This document shows, piece after piece, positions 46,296-56,226 of a DNA stretch of 64,000 bases; the stretch's first letter is position 1; each line of letters begins with the position of its first letter. The notes beneath the pieces are model-generated. The model was given only the letters and a program-made list of their open reading frames with translations. It did no database searches and was not told where the DNA came from. The translations under genes were made by a program, and so were the position numbers. This stretch comes from Streptomyces pristinaespiralis (GTDB lineage: Bacteria > Actinomycetota > Actinomycetes > Streptomycetales > Streptomycetaceae), in the NCBI RefSeq assembly GCF_001278075.1, contig NZ_CP011340.1:4278001-4342000 (forward strand). Direction: 5' to 3'.

Positions 46296-47897
46296 ATGAG
46301 CCAGGACGGCGCGCAGGGCCGCTATGCGGGTGGTTCCGTGGCGGGCGGCCGGTATCAGCTTCGCGATCTGCTCGGCGAAGGCGGCATGGCTTCCGTCTAC
46401 CTGGCCTACGACTCCGCGCTGGACCGCCAGGTGGCCATCAAGACGCTCCACACGGAACTCGGGCGCGAGCAGTCGTTCCGCGAGCGGTTCCGGCGTGAGG
46501 CGCAGGCCGTCGCCAAGCTGTCCCACACCAACATCGTGTCCGTCTTCGACACCGGCGAGGACGAGCTCGACGGCTCGCTGATGCCGTACATCGTCATGGA
46601 GTACGTGGAGGGTCAGCCGCTGGGATCCGTCCTGGCCGCCGACATCCAGCAGTACGGCGCGATGCCCGCCGACAAGGCGCTCAAGGTCACCGCCGACGTG
46701 CTCGCGGCCCTGGAGACCAGCCACGAGATGGGCCTGGTCCACCGCGACATCAAGCCCGGCAACGTGATGATGACCAAGCGCGGCATCGTCAAGGTGATGG
46801 ACTTCGGCATCGCCCGTGCGATGCAGTCGGGCGTCACGTCCATGACGCAGACGGGCATGGTCGTCGGCACCCCGCAGTACCTCTCCCCCGAGCAGGCCCT
46901 CGGCCGGGGTGTGGACGCCCGCTCCGACCTGTACTCGGTCGGGATCATGCTCTTCCAGCTGCTGACCGGCCGGCTGCCGTTCGACGCCGACTCGCCGCTG
47001 GCGATCGCGTACGCGCACGTCCAGGAAGAGCCGGTCGCGCCGTCCACCGTCAACCGGTCCGTCACCCCCGCGATGGACGCGCTCGTCGCCCGGGCCCTGA
47101 AGAAGAACCCGAACGAGCGTTTTCCGAGCGCCGCGGCCATGCGCGACGAGTGCGCCCGTGTCGCGAGCGCCGGGCAGACCGGCGCACCCGTGATCATCAG
47201 CGGCGCGCCCGCCAGCAGCGGTGCGGGAGTCGGTTCCGCCGTCTTCCCGCCTCTGGACCAGTCGGCGCCGCCCCCGCAGAGCGGCGTCCAGACGCCCTAC
47301 CAGCCTGGCCCTTACGGCCCGCCCACCCCGGCCCCGACGCCGCACTACGGCTACCCGACGCCGGCCCCTGCGTACCAGACACAGGCTCCGGCGGTCTCGA
47401 CCCCGCCGCCGTACACGATCTCCCCGCAGCCCGCCACGAACGGCGGCGGTGGCGGCGGCAGGCGGAACATGCCGGTGATCGTGGGCGCCATCGCGGTGGC
47501 ACTGCTCGCGGTCGGCGGGCTCATCACCGCGATCGCCATGAACAAGGACGACGATCCGGGCACCGAGGCCGGCGGCGACCCGACGACCAGCGAGTCGCAG
47601 CAGGCCGGCTACAAGGGCCCGGAGCGCCAGCGGAAGATCGACAAGACGAAGTGCTCCGACGCACAGGAGGGCTACGACGACCCGTCCAAGGTCCAGGCCC
47701 CCGACTTCGTCTACAAGGACATCCTGTCGGTCAAGGAGTGCGCGCAGGCCGCGGGCTGGAAGGTCAACGTCAAGGACGTGCCCAACGCGCAGTGGGGCGA
47801 GGGCGTCGTGGTGACGCAGTTCCCGGGCGCCGACGTCGAGGTGTCGGAGGACGACGCGACGTTCGACCTCGAGGTCTCCACCGGCTATCCGGAGTAG
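46296..47897 (+). CDS. Receptor serine/threonine protein kinase with PASTA-like domain
   Basis: This 533-residue PknB-type kinase has its catalytic domain at about 18-280 (K49 in VAIKTL; catalytic loop HRDIKPGNVMMTKRG; DFGIA; activation loop SMTQTGMVVGTPQYLSPEQALG), a Pro/Tyr/Gln-rich linker, one membrane segment (about 391-413) and an external domain of about 80 residues (455-533). The external domain has one PASTA-like fold pattern ending VVTQFPGADVEVSEDDATFDLEVST. PASTA domains bind muropeptides or lipid II in related kinases. Start and reading frame are supported by gaggggg before the ATG. Confidence 0.93.
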   Translation: MSQDGAQGRYAGGSVAGGRYQLRDLLGEGGMASVYLAYDSALDRQVAIKTLHTELGREQSFRERFRREAQAVAKLSHTNIVSVFDTGEDELDGSLMPYIVMEYVEGQPLGSVLAADIQQYGAMPADKALKVTADVLAALETSHEMGLVHRDIKPGNVMMTKRGIVKVMDFGIARAMQSGVTSMTQTGMVVGTPQYLSPEQALGRGVDARSDLYSVGIMLFQLLTGRLPFDADSPLAIAYAHVQEEPVAPSTVNRSVTPAMDALVARALKKNPNERFPSAAAMRDECARVASAGQTGAPVIISGAPASSGAGVGSAVFPPLDQSAPPPQSGVQTPYQPGPYGPPTPAPTPHYGYPTPAPAYQTQAPAVSTPPPYTISPQPATNGGGGGGRRNMPVIVGAIAVALLAVGGLITAIAMNKDDDPGTEAGGDPTTSESQQAGYKGPERQRKIDKTKCSDAQEGYDDPSKVQAPDFVYKDILSVKECAQAAGWKVNVKDVPNAQWGEGVVVTQFPGADVEVSEDDATFDLEVSTGYPE

Positions 47898-47936
47898 CCC
47901 CCGCACGAGCTCCTTCACAGGCACCGCACGAAGCAA

Positions 47937-47969
47937 ACGGCCCGGTACGCGCACTGCGTGCCGGGCCGT
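47937..47969 (+). terminator. Terminator after the second kinase gene
   Basis: A 14-base stem (47937-47950 with 47956-47969), with one G-U pair and loop gcact, lies 39 bases after the stop codon. Confidence 0.8.
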
Positions 47970-48082
47970 CGCCGTTGCCGCGTCCCGGTCGAGCCGGTGC
48001 CCGAGATGCCGGGAACAGGGCGCCATGTGACTCTGACTCCGATATGTCGGTGACGACGACTCGGCACGGGAGGGGTCATCCG

Positions 48083-48658
48083 GTGACTCCAGCGCTGCGC
48101 ACTCGATGCGCCATCACCGTCGCTTCGCTTCTCCTGCTGGCCGCTCCGCCCGCCCACGCCGGTGAGCCGGGGCCGCGGGAGGCGTCCCCCGAACCCTCCG
48201 TCTCCAACTCGCTCGCGGGGCGGCAGGCCGGGGAGGGACGCCAGCGGCCCGGCCGCCGGACGACACCGTCGCCGAGCGCGAGCGTGAGCCCTTCCGCCAC
48301 CCCTTCGGGCAGCCCGGCTGCGGCGGTGTCGCCGTCGGGGACCAGTAGCCCGGCGAAGTCCTCGGCGCCGGCTCCGCCGCCCCGGCCGCACGACGACGGG
48401 ACCTTCGGCACGGACCGCTCCTCGCAGGACGCCCGCCTTCAGGAGGACGAGGCACCCGAGTCGGAGGCACCCGCCGAGGCCTGGAACGCGCCGACCGCCG
48501 GACCCCGCCGGAGCGAGCCCGCCGCCGCCCGCCACCAGGCACCTCAGGGCTCGCCGGCGCCGGTCGCCCAGCAGATCTCGCCGCTCTCACTGGGCATCGG
48601 CATGGCCCTGATGGGCCTCGGCATCGGCTTCCTGGGCATGCGGCTGCGCCGTCGCTGA
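48083..48658 (+). CDS. Secreted Pro/Ser/Ala-rich protein with C-terminal membrane anchor
   Basis: The GTG at 48083 follows ggaggggtcatccg and gives a 191-residue protein. It has an N-terminal signal peptide (VTPALRTRCAITVASLLLLAAPPAHA) with a predicted cleavage after AHA, a long disordered Ser/Pro/Ala/Glu-rich middle and a C-terminal membrane helix followed by basic residues (IGFLGMRLRRR). This is a cell-surface stalk without an enzymatic domain. There is no LPxTG signal. A longer start at 48044 is possible but lacks a ribosome binding site. The function is unknown. Confidence 0.72.
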   Translation: MTPALRTRCAITVASLLLLAAPPAHAGEPGPREASPEPSVSNSLAGRQAGEGRQRPGRRTTPSPSASVSPSATPSGSPAAAVSPSGTSSPAKSSAPAPPPRPHDDGTFGTDRSSQDARLQEDEAPESEAPAEAWNAPTAGPRRSEPAAARHQAPQGSPAPVAQQISPLSLGIGMALMGLGIGFLGMRLRRR

Positions 48659-48706
48659 CTCCCGCGTCCGTCTCAAGGGGGATGCCGCGAGTCCCTCCAG
48701 CGAGGG

Positions 48707-48734
48707 TTGCCGCCGTCGGCATACTCGGTATACA
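48707..48734 (+). promoter_or_regulatory. Candidate promoter of the PadR gene
   Basis: TTGCCG (48707-48712), a 16-base spacer and TATACA (48729-48734) resemble a vegetative promoter. The predicted transcript start coincides with the PadR ATG at 48743, so the mRNA is probably leaderless; the operator at 48721-48744 covers the -10 and the start codon. Confidence 0.5.
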
Positions 48735-48744
48735 TACTGAGTAT
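48721..48744. promoter_or_regulatory. Palindromic PadR operator overlapping the start codon
   Basis: The 24-base sequence is an inverted repeat with arms ATACTC (48721-48726) and GAGTAT (48739-48744) and an inner GTATAC. It overlaps the candidate -10 and the ATG of the PadR gene, the usual place for autorepression. Confidence 0.65.
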
Positions 48745-49387
48745 GTCCATCAGGCACGGGCTGCTCGCCCTCCTTGAACACGGCCCTCGGTACGGCTCTC
48801 AGCTCCGCTCGGAGTTCGAGTCGCGCACGGGCGCCACCTGGCCCCTCAACGTCGGCCAGGTCTACACGACCCTCAACCGCCTGGAGCGGGACGGGATGGT
48901 CGCGCAGAACGGCGAGGACGAGGCCGGGCACGCGCTGTACGTCATCACGGACGCCGGCCGCTCGGAGCTCAGAAGCTGGTTCGAGACGCCCGTGGACCGC
49001 AGCAGCCCGCCCCGCGACGAACTGGCCATCAAGCTCGCCATGGCGGTCGGCGCACCGGGGGTGGACATCCGTGCCGTCATCCAGTCCCAGCGCCACCACA
49101 CGGTGAACGCCATGCAGGACTACACCCGTCTCAAGGCGCAGGCCCTGGCCGCGATCGAGAGCGGGGGGTCGCGGGAGCGGGACGACGTGGCATGGCTGCT
49201 CGTACTGGAGCAGCTGATCTTCCAGACGGAGGCCGAGGCGCGCTGGCTCGACCACTGCGAGGTGCGGCTGATCAGGCTCTCGGCGGCCGGTCGGGGAACG
49301 GGACCGGCCGCGGTCCCACCCTCATCCGCACCGTCGGCGCAGACGGCCCCGACCACGACGGGAGCACGTCCGGCCCGGCCCGACTAG
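48743..49387 (+). CDS. PadR family transcriptional regulator
   Basis: This 214-residue repressor starts MSIRHGLLALLEHGPRYGSQL and has the PadR winged helix (about 1-80, with WPLNVGQVYTTLNRLERDGMV) and a C-terminal helical dimerisation domain (about 90-190) followed by a disordered Pro/Ala/Thr tail. It is almost certainly autoregulated through the palindrome over its start codon. The next two genes encode an ABC ATPase and an FtsX-type permease, a common PadR target arrangement, so it probably controls them as an effector-responsive repressor. Confidence 0.9.
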   Translation: MSIRHGLLALLEHGPRYGSQLRSEFESRTGATWPLNVGQVYTTLNRLERDGMVAQNGEDEAGHALYVITDAGRSELRSWFETPVDRSSPPRDELAIKLAMAVGAPGVDIRAVIQSQRHHTVNAMQDYTRLKAQALAAIESGGSRERDDVAWLLVLEQLIFQTEAEARWLDHCEVRLIRLSAAGRGTGPAAVPPSSAPSAQTAPTTTGARPARPD

Positions 49388-49699
49388 ACCGCTTCCCCGG
49401 CCGAACCGGCTCGACGGGCCGGAAGCCACCACCAAGGGCCTCGGCCCGGGTCCGCACACGGACCGTACGACGCTGACAGGCCGGCGTCGCTCGTCGGCCC
49501 ACCGCCTTGCCGACGCCGCCACGCCCGGGGCGGGACGCCCGCTCCCACAAGCCGCGACAGCCCGCAGGGGCAAACACCCGCTCCGCACCGGCCGCACGGC
49601 CGCAGAGCGGCCCACAGACCCGAATCGGCCCACCCGGCCGAGCACTCACCTCCGTACACCCGCTCGTGTGTACGCGCCCGACCAAGGGGGACTTCACCC
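49388..49699. other. Spacer before the ABC exporter operon
   Basis: This 312-base region contains no credible gene; translations are Arg/Pro-rich shadows. The only visible element is an inverted repeat at 49653-49674 near the ATPase ribosome binding site. No promoter hexamers were found with confidence. Confidence 0.5.
49653..49674. promoter_or_regulatory. Candidate operator of the ABC exporter operon
   Basis: CGTACAC (49653-49659) and GTGTACG (49668-49674) form 7-base inverted arms with an 8-base spacer, ten bases before the aaggggg ribosome binding site. Spacing fits PadR-type sites, but the sequence differs from the 48721-48744 palindrome. Confidence 0.35.
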
Positions 49700-50457
<758 letters not shown>

Positions 50458-50461
<4 letters not shown>

Positions 50462-53322
50462 TCACCTGGTACCACTCCTGGCGCGCCGCCATCCGGATCG
50501 CGCGCCGCGACGCCTGGCGCTCGAAGGGCCGTAGCTTCCTGGTCCTGGCCATGATCGCCCTGCCGATCCTCGGGGTGAGCGCCGCGGATCTGACCGTCCG
50601 CAGTGCCGAACTCTCCACCGAGCAGTCCCTCGAGCGCTCGCTCGGCGCCGCGGACGGCAGGATCTCGGACCCGGGTCTCGGCGGCGTACCGATCATGCAG
50701 TCCCCGGACGGCAGCAACTACAACCCGATCGGCGACTTCGAGGACAAGCCGTGGCCCGAGGGGAAGGCGGACGTCACCAAGGCCCTGCCCGCCGGCGCGA
50801 AGACGCTGAAGGACACGGTCGGTTCCGCGAAGCTCCGCACGACACACGGTCTGCTGCACACGGAGATACGTGAGCTGGACGCCTCCGACCCGATGGCCGA
50901 GGGCATCCTGGCCGTGGTCAGCGGCCGGCTCCCCAAGAAGTCAGACGAAGTGGCCGCGACCACGCACTTCCTCGAGAGCAGCGGCCTCAAGGTGGGCTCC
51001 CCGCTCACCGCTCGGGGATTCGACCGCGCGTACCGCATCGTCGGCTCGTACGAACTCCCCAACGCGTTGGAGACGGACCAGATCAACGCACTGCCGGGTG
51101 CCATGCTCGCGCCGCTCGACAAGGCGCTGGAAGCCGCCGGTCTGTCCGGCACGTCGCCCTCCACGACGCTCCTTGCGACCGTTCCCGGTGGTTTCACGTG
51201 GAACATCGTCAAGGACATCAACACCAAGGGTGTGACGGTCACTTCGCGAGCGGTGGCACTGAACCCGCCGGCGGACTCCGAGGTGCCGCTCTTCCAGCAG
51301 GAAGGCTGGGGGAACTTCGAGGAGAGCACGGCCGCCAAGGCCGCGGCGCTCGCCGCCGTCGGCACCGTCGTCGGCCTCGCCATGCTGGAGATCTGCCTGC
51401 TGGCCGGCCCCGCCTTCGCGGTGGGCGCCCGGCGCTCCCGCCGTCAGCTCGGCCTGGTGGGAGCCAACGGCGGCGACCGCCGGCACATCCGGGCCATCGT
51501 TCTCGGTGGCGGTCTGGTGATCGGCGTCGCGGCAGCTGTCGTGGGCACGGTCCTGGGACTGGCTCTCACCTACCTGCTTCAGCCGCTGCTCGAGGACTAC
51601 CTGGGCAAGCGCTTCGGCCACTTCGACGTCCGGCCGCTCGAGCTGCTGGGGATCGCACTGCTCGCCGTGCTGACAGGTCTGCTGGCCGCCGTCGTACCCG
51701 CCGTCACCGCGTCGCGGCAGACCGTCCTCGCCTCGCTCACCGGACGCCGCGGCGTCCGCCGCAGCAGCCGTGTCCTGCCGGTCATCGGCCTGATCGCGGT
51801 GGCTCTCGGTGCCTCGATCGCCCTCTACGGGTCGATGATGACCGACCAGTTCGCCATCGTGGCGGGCGGCAGCGCCCTGGCCGAGCTGGGCGTGGTCGCA
51901 CTGACTCCCGCCCTGGTGGGCCTGTTCGGCCGGATCGGCCGGGTCCTGCCGCTGTCCCCCCGGCTCGCCCTGCGCGACGCCGTACGCAACCGGGGCCGCA
52001 CGGCTCCCGCGGTGGCCGCGGTGCTGGCCGCCGTCGCGGGCACGGTGGCCGTCGCCACCTACGCTGCCAGCGCCGACGCCGAGGGCCGCGCGCAGTACCA
52101 GGCACAGCTGCCGCACGGCGCCGTCTCCATGACGATCGACGAGGGCGGCGGGCGTGACGTGCCGGGTGTGCGCAGCACCGTGCAGAAGCTGCTGCCCGTG
52201 GACGTGCGCGCGGACGTCGACCGGATCTCCGTGGGCAGGGCCGGCTGCGGGATGTACGACAGCGGCAAGGGCTGCGGCCGGTACGAGATCGTCGTGCCCA
52301 AGGCCAACGAGTGCCCGCTGTGGGCCGTGGACCCGGCGAACCCGGACCAGGACCCGTCGGAGAAGTTCAGCAAGGCGGAACGCCGCAAGCTGGCCGAGGA
52401 CTGGCGCTGCAAGGAGGGCGTCGGCGGCGGGGCCTACATCGACGGCGGCGTGACCGTCGCGGACGCCAAGCTCCTGAAGGTGCTCGGCATCGACGACCCT
52501 GCCGCGGAGAAGGCCCTGGCTGCCGGGCAGATCGTGTCGTTCGGCAAGCGCAACGTCGACAGCAAGGGCAAGATCGGGATCCGGCTGATCACCGACATCG
52601 AGGCCGCCGACAGGGCGGCGGAGAAGGGTCAGCAGCCCCCGGGCGAGATCAAGACCTTCACCGCTCACATGGCCGCCACGAAGGCCGAGTCCTACGGCCT
52701 CTCGGCGTTGCTCTCGCCTGCCGCGGCGAAGTCGGCGGGACTCACCACGGTGCCGTTCGGGGCGTACTTCTCGACGGACAAGATGCCGAACACCGAGCAG
52801 CGGCAGCGGCTCGACGGTGAGCTGGACAAGACCGGCGCCGACGTCCAGCTGCACATCGAGGAGGGCTACACCAGCGACAACAGCATCGTCCTCCTGGCGC
52901 TGACGGTGTTCGCCGGTCTGATCACGATCGGCGCGGCGGGCATCGCCACCGGGCTGGCCCAGGCGGACGCCGAGGCGGACCTGAAGACCCTCGCCGCCGT
53001 CGGAGCCCCGCCGAGGGTCCGCAGGACGCTCAGCGGCTTCCAGTGCGGGGTGGTGGCCGCGATGGGTGTGGTCCTCGGCTCGGCGGCCGGCGTACTGCCG
53101 GCGATCGGGCTGAGGCTCACCGAGGAGCGCCAGCAGCTGGCCTGGTACGAGCGGGCTCTCGACGAGGGCTGGGGCGTCATGGACCCGGCGCCGTACGTCC
53201 CCATCGTGGTGCCCTGGGAGACGCTGGGCGCTCTGCTGGTCGCCGTTCCGGTGGGCGCCGCTCTCCTGGCGGCCCTGGTCACCCGCTCCCGGGGCGCGCT
53301 CGCCCGGCGCGAGGCGGCCTGA
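50458..53322 (+). CDS. FtsX-type ABC transporter permease
   Basis: This 954-residue permease has one N-terminal membrane segment (about 20-40), an extracellular domain of about 230 residues, three membrane segments with the FtsX signature region (about 300-420, RRSRRQLGLVGANGGDRRHIRAI), a second half with one membrane segment near 520, an external domain (about 550-800) and three final segments (about 805-935, with LKTLAAVGAPPRVRRTLSG). The two FtsX domains in one chain fit a monomeric transporter. The start is coupled to the ATPase gene. A 13/14 parS-like site lies inside the gene at 51191-51204. The substrate is unknown. Confidence 0.93.
51191..51204. other. parS-like site inside the permease gene
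   Basis: GTTTCACGTGGAAC differs from the perfect parS palindrome by one base. Degenerate parS sites of this form have been bound in Streptomyces, but binding here is unproven. Confidence 0.65.
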
Positions 53323-53390
53323 GCACGCCCCGAGGTTCCTCCGGGCCGACCGGATGAAACCCGCACCGCCGGGTCGATGCCCAGCGGTTT

Positions 53391-53433
53391 TGTGCCCCCG
53401 TAGGAGGGTGGATCACTCTCCTACGGGGGCACA
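53391..53433 (+). terminator. Terminator after the ABC permease
   Basis: A perfect 16-base stem (53391-53406 with 53418-53433) with an 11-base loop lies 68 bases after the permease stop and before the Bpa gene start at 53469. Confidence 0.8.
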
Positions 53434-53468
53434 CATCTGGTTACGCGCATGTACGAGAGAATGGCGGC

Positions 53469-54011
53469 ATGGAGATGCCGAGGAATGAACGGTCGCAGGA
53501 GAGCCCACACGTCCTCGTCGTGGGACAGGACGGTATGGCCCTCAGCCAGGGTGACGGTGACAACGAGTCGCGCGAGGTCCCGGTGACGGAAATGGTCGAA
53601 CAGCCTGCGAAGGTCATGCGCATCGGCAGCATGATCAAGCAGTTGCTCGAGGAAGTACGGGCAGCTCCTCTTGACGAGGCGAGCCGGGTCCGGCTCAAGG
53701 AGATCCACGCCGGTTCGGTCAAGGAGCTGGAGGACGGGCTCGCGCCGGAGCTCGTGGAGGAACTGGAGCGCCTCTCTCTCCCGTTCACCGACGACGCGAT
53801 TCCCTCCGAGGCGGAACTGCGGATCGCGCAGGCCCAGTTGGTGGGCTGGCTCGAGGGCCTTTTCCACGGGATCCAGACCGCGCTGTTCGCCCAGCAGATG
53901 GCCGCACGGGCCCAGTTGGAGCAGATGCGGCGCGCACTGCCCCCCGGTGCGTCCCACGAGGAGGACGAGGGCGGTCAGCACGGCGCGATCCGCTCCGGCC
54001 CGTATCTCTAG
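53469..54011 (+). CDS. bpa: Bacterial proteasome activator (Bpa/PafE)
   Basis: This 180-residue protein forms the ATP-independent ring that binds the actinobacterial 20S proteasome and opens it. The conserved helical core (about 45-160) includes VMRIGSMIKQLLEEVR, the ELEDGLAPELVEELERLSLPF loop and the helix pair around FHGIQTALFAQQMAARAQLEQMRR. The C-terminus ends in GPYL; this tail inserts in the alpha-ring pockets, where the mycobacterial tail is GQYL. Proteasome genes are not in this window. It is monocistronic. Confidence 0.95.
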   Translation: MEMPRNERSQESPHVLVVGQDGMALSQGDGDNESREVPVTEMVEQPAKVMRIGSMIKQLLEEVRAAPLDEASRVRLKEIHAGSVKELEDGLAPELVEELERLSLPFTDDAIPSEAELRIAQAQLVGWLEGLFHGIQTALFAQQMAARAQLEQMRRALPPGASHEEDEGGQHGAIRSGPYL

Positions 54012-54070
54012 TCCGCCACGTCTCCGGTCCGGACCGCCCTCTGGTTCGGCGCGGACCTCTTGGCCCGGCA

Positions 54071-54106
54071 CGAGGGCCCGGCCACCTGTTGGTGGCCGGG
54101 CCCTCG
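54071..54106. terminator. Bidirectional hairpin terminator after bpa
   Basis: A perfect 16-base stem (54071-54086 with 54091-54106) with loop tgtt sits between the convergent ends of bpa (54011) and the quinone oxidoreductase gene (54140). Confidence 0.88.
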
Positions 54107-54139
54107 GCATGTCCGCCCTCCCGCCGGCCGGGAGGCGGT

Positions 54140-55129
54140 TCAGGCGTGACCGGGGGCGATCAGCAGGACCTTGCCCACATGGTCACCGGACTCCAGCGCG
54201 CGGTGGCCTTCCGCCGCGTCCGTGAGCGGGACCTTGCGGTCCACGACCGCCTGCACACGTCCACCGCCGATCAGGGGCCAGACGTGCTCGCGGACCGCGG
54301 CGACGATCGCCGCCTTCTCGCCCAGCGGCCTGCCGCGCAGCGATGTGGCGGTGACAGCGGCACGCTTGCGCAGCAGGGCGCCGAGGTTCAGCTCGCCCTT
54401 GACGCCGCCCTGGAGACCGATGACGGCGAGCCGGCCGTTGACCGCGAGGGCCTTCACGTTCCGGTCCAGGTACTTCGCCCCGACGATGTCGAGGATGACG
54501 TCGGCGCCCGCTCCGTCGGTGGCCTTGCCGATCTCCTCGACGAAATCCTGCTCGCGGTAGTTGATCAGGATGTCCGCGCCCAGCTCGGCGCAGCGCGCCA
54601 GCTTCTCGGAGCTGCCCGCGGTGACGGCCACACGGGCGCCCACGGCCTTGGCCAGCTGGACGGCCATGGTGCCGATCCCGCTCGCCCCACCGTGGACGAG
54701 AAGCGTCTCGCCAGGACGCAGATGGGCGATCATGAACACGTTCGACCACACCGTCGCCGTCACCTCCGGCAGAGCGGCGGCCGTGATCAGGTCCATGCCG
54801 TCCGGAACGGGCAGCAACTGCCCGGCGGGCACGGCCACCTTCTCCGCGTAGCCGCCGCCCGCCAGCAGCGCGCACACCTCGTCGCCGACGGCCCAGCCGG
54901 ACACGCCGGGTCCCACCGCCGAGATCCGGCCCGAACACTCGAGACCGGGGTACGGGGAGGAGCCCGGCGGAGGGTCGTAGAAGCCCTGCCGCTGCAACAG
55001 GTCTGCGCGGTTCACGGCGCTCGCCGCGACGTCGACGAGGACTTCACCCTCGCCGGGTACCGGATCGGGGACTTCCGCCCAGACCAGTGCCTCGGGACCA
55101 CCGGGCTCGGGAATCGTGATCGCATACAT
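54140..55129 (-). CDS. NADPH:quinone oxidoreductase (zeta-crystallin-like MDR)
   Basis: This 329-residue zinc-free medium-chain dehydrogenase starts at ATG 55129 (MYAITIPEPGGPEALVW). It has the substrate-domain pattern VAASAVNRADLLQRQGFY and the NADPH-binding Rossmann motif LLVHGGASGIGTMAVQLAKAVG, and no structural zinc cysteines. It reduces quinones or enones using NADPH. It is the last gene of a minus-strand unit that starts with mobA, ten bases after the potassium channel gene. Confidence 0.92.
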   Translation of the reverse strand: MYAITIPEPGGPEALVWAEVPDPVPGEGEVLVDVAASAVNRADLLQRQGFYDPPPGSSPYPGLECSGRISAVGPGVSGWAVGDEVCALLAGGGYAEKVAVPAGQLLPVPDGMDLITAAALPEVTATVWSNVFMIAHLRPGETLLVHGGASGIGTMAVQLAKAVGARVAVTAGSSEKLARCAELGADILINYREQDFVEEIGKATDGAGADVILDIVGAKYLDRNVKALAVNGRLAVIGLQGGVKGELNLGALLRKRAAVTATSLRGRPLGEKAAIVAAVREHVWPLIGGGRVQAVVDRKVPLTDAAEGHRALESGDHVGKVLLIAPGHA

Positions 55130-55139
55130 GGCGGCGAGG

Positions 55140-56195
55140 CTACTCGGATGAATCGAGTGGGGAACCGTTCTCCGCCCGCACGATGGTGATGAGCCGGTCG
55201 GTGAGTTGCAGCGGGCTCGCGGCCGGATCGTCGTATCCCAGCAGGCGGTGGCCCCGCAGCACGGACACCACCAGGTCCTCCGTCTCACGGACACTGCGGC
55301 CCACTTCAGCCTTTATCACCGGCCGCTCGATCAGATCCAGGCCGCTGCCCTGCTGGATCAGGTCCTCCATCACCGTTCCCGCGCTGGGGCTCAGGACGGA
55401 CAGGCCGAGCAGACGGCCGGCCGCGCCGGAGCTGGTGATCACCGCGTCCGCGCCGGACTGGCGCAGCAGCGGAGCGTTCTCCTCCTCACGGACCGCGGCG
55501 ACGATCTTCGCGCCGCGGTTGAGCTGACGGGCGGTGAGGGTGACCAGAACCGCGGTGTCGTCCCGTTGGGGTGCGACCACGATCTGCCGGGCCTTCTGCA
55601 GTTCGGCGCGGATGAGGACGTCACTGCGGGTGGCGTCGCCGACGACGCCGACGAATCCCTCCGCGTTGGCGGCTTCGATCACCTTGGCGCTCGGGTCGAC
55701 GATGACGATCTGGTCCTTCCTCAGCCCTGTGGCACAGAGCGTCTGCATCGCCGATCGTCCCTTCGTGCCGAAGCCGACGATGACCGTGTGCTCACGCAAG
55801 TTGGACCTCCAGCGGTTCAGCCGCCACTCCTCCCGGGTGCGCTCCGTGAGGACCTCGAGAGTGGTGCCGACCAGGATGATGAGAAAGAGAACGCGGAGCG
55901 GCGTGATCAGCAGCACGTTGGTGAGCCGTGCCCCGTCGCTGTACGGAACGATGTCGCCGTAGCCAGTGGTCGAGAGGGTGACCGTGGCGTAGTAGACGGC
56001 ATCGAGGAGGGTGACCCTCCCATCCGAATTGTCGTGGTAGCCGGCCCGGTCGGACCAGACGATGAACACCGTGATGGCGAGCACCATCAGTGCCATCAGC
56101 AGCCGCTTGCTCACCTGTCGCAGCGGTCGCTCGACAATTCGCCGGGGCAGTTTCACACGGCCGCTGACGAGGTGCTCGTCGGCGTGCCGGGCCAT
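55140..56195 (-). CDS. Two-pass K+ channel with RCK (TrkA-N) domain
   Basis: The ATG at 56195 (agga upstream) gives a 351-residue channel. It has a membrane helix (about 31-47), the pore helix and filter TTGYGD (76-81), a second membrane helix (about 93-115) and a cytosolic RCK domain with the nucleotide-binding loop GFGTKG at 141-146. It should form a tetrameric potassium channel gated by ligands such as Ca2+ or nucleotide. A longer GTG start at 56219 is possible because the frame is open; that region overlaps moeA's 3' end and a perfect parS site. It lies in the moeA operon. Confidence 0.92.
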   Translation of the reverse strand: MARHADEHLVSGRVKLPRRIVERPLRQVSKRLLMALMVLAITVFIVWSDRAGYHDNSDGRVTLLDAVYYATVTLSTTGYGDIVPYSDGARLTNVLLITPLRVLFLIILVGTTLEVLTERTREEWRLNRWRSNLREHTVIVGFGTKGRSAMQTLCATGLRKDQIVIVDPSAKVIEAANAEGFVGVVGDATRSDVLIRAELQKARQIVVAPQRDDTAVLVTLTARQLNRGAKIVAAVREEENAPLLRQSGADAVITSSGAAGRLLGLSVLSPSAGTVMEDLIQQGSGLDLIERPVIKAEVGRSVRETEDLVVSVLRGHRLLGYDDPAASPLQLTDRLITIVRAENGSPLDSSE

Positions 56196-56212
56196 GGCGT
56201 CCTGACCGGGAA

Positions 56213-56226
56213 GTTTCACGTGAAAC
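56213..56226. other. parS site (ParB binding), perfect 14-mer
   Basis: GTTTCACGTGAAAC, identical to the site at 38070, lies at the moeA 3' end where it overlaps the moeA stop codon and the alternative GTG start of the channel gene. The fit to the Streptomyces parS consensus is exact. Confidence 0.93.
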
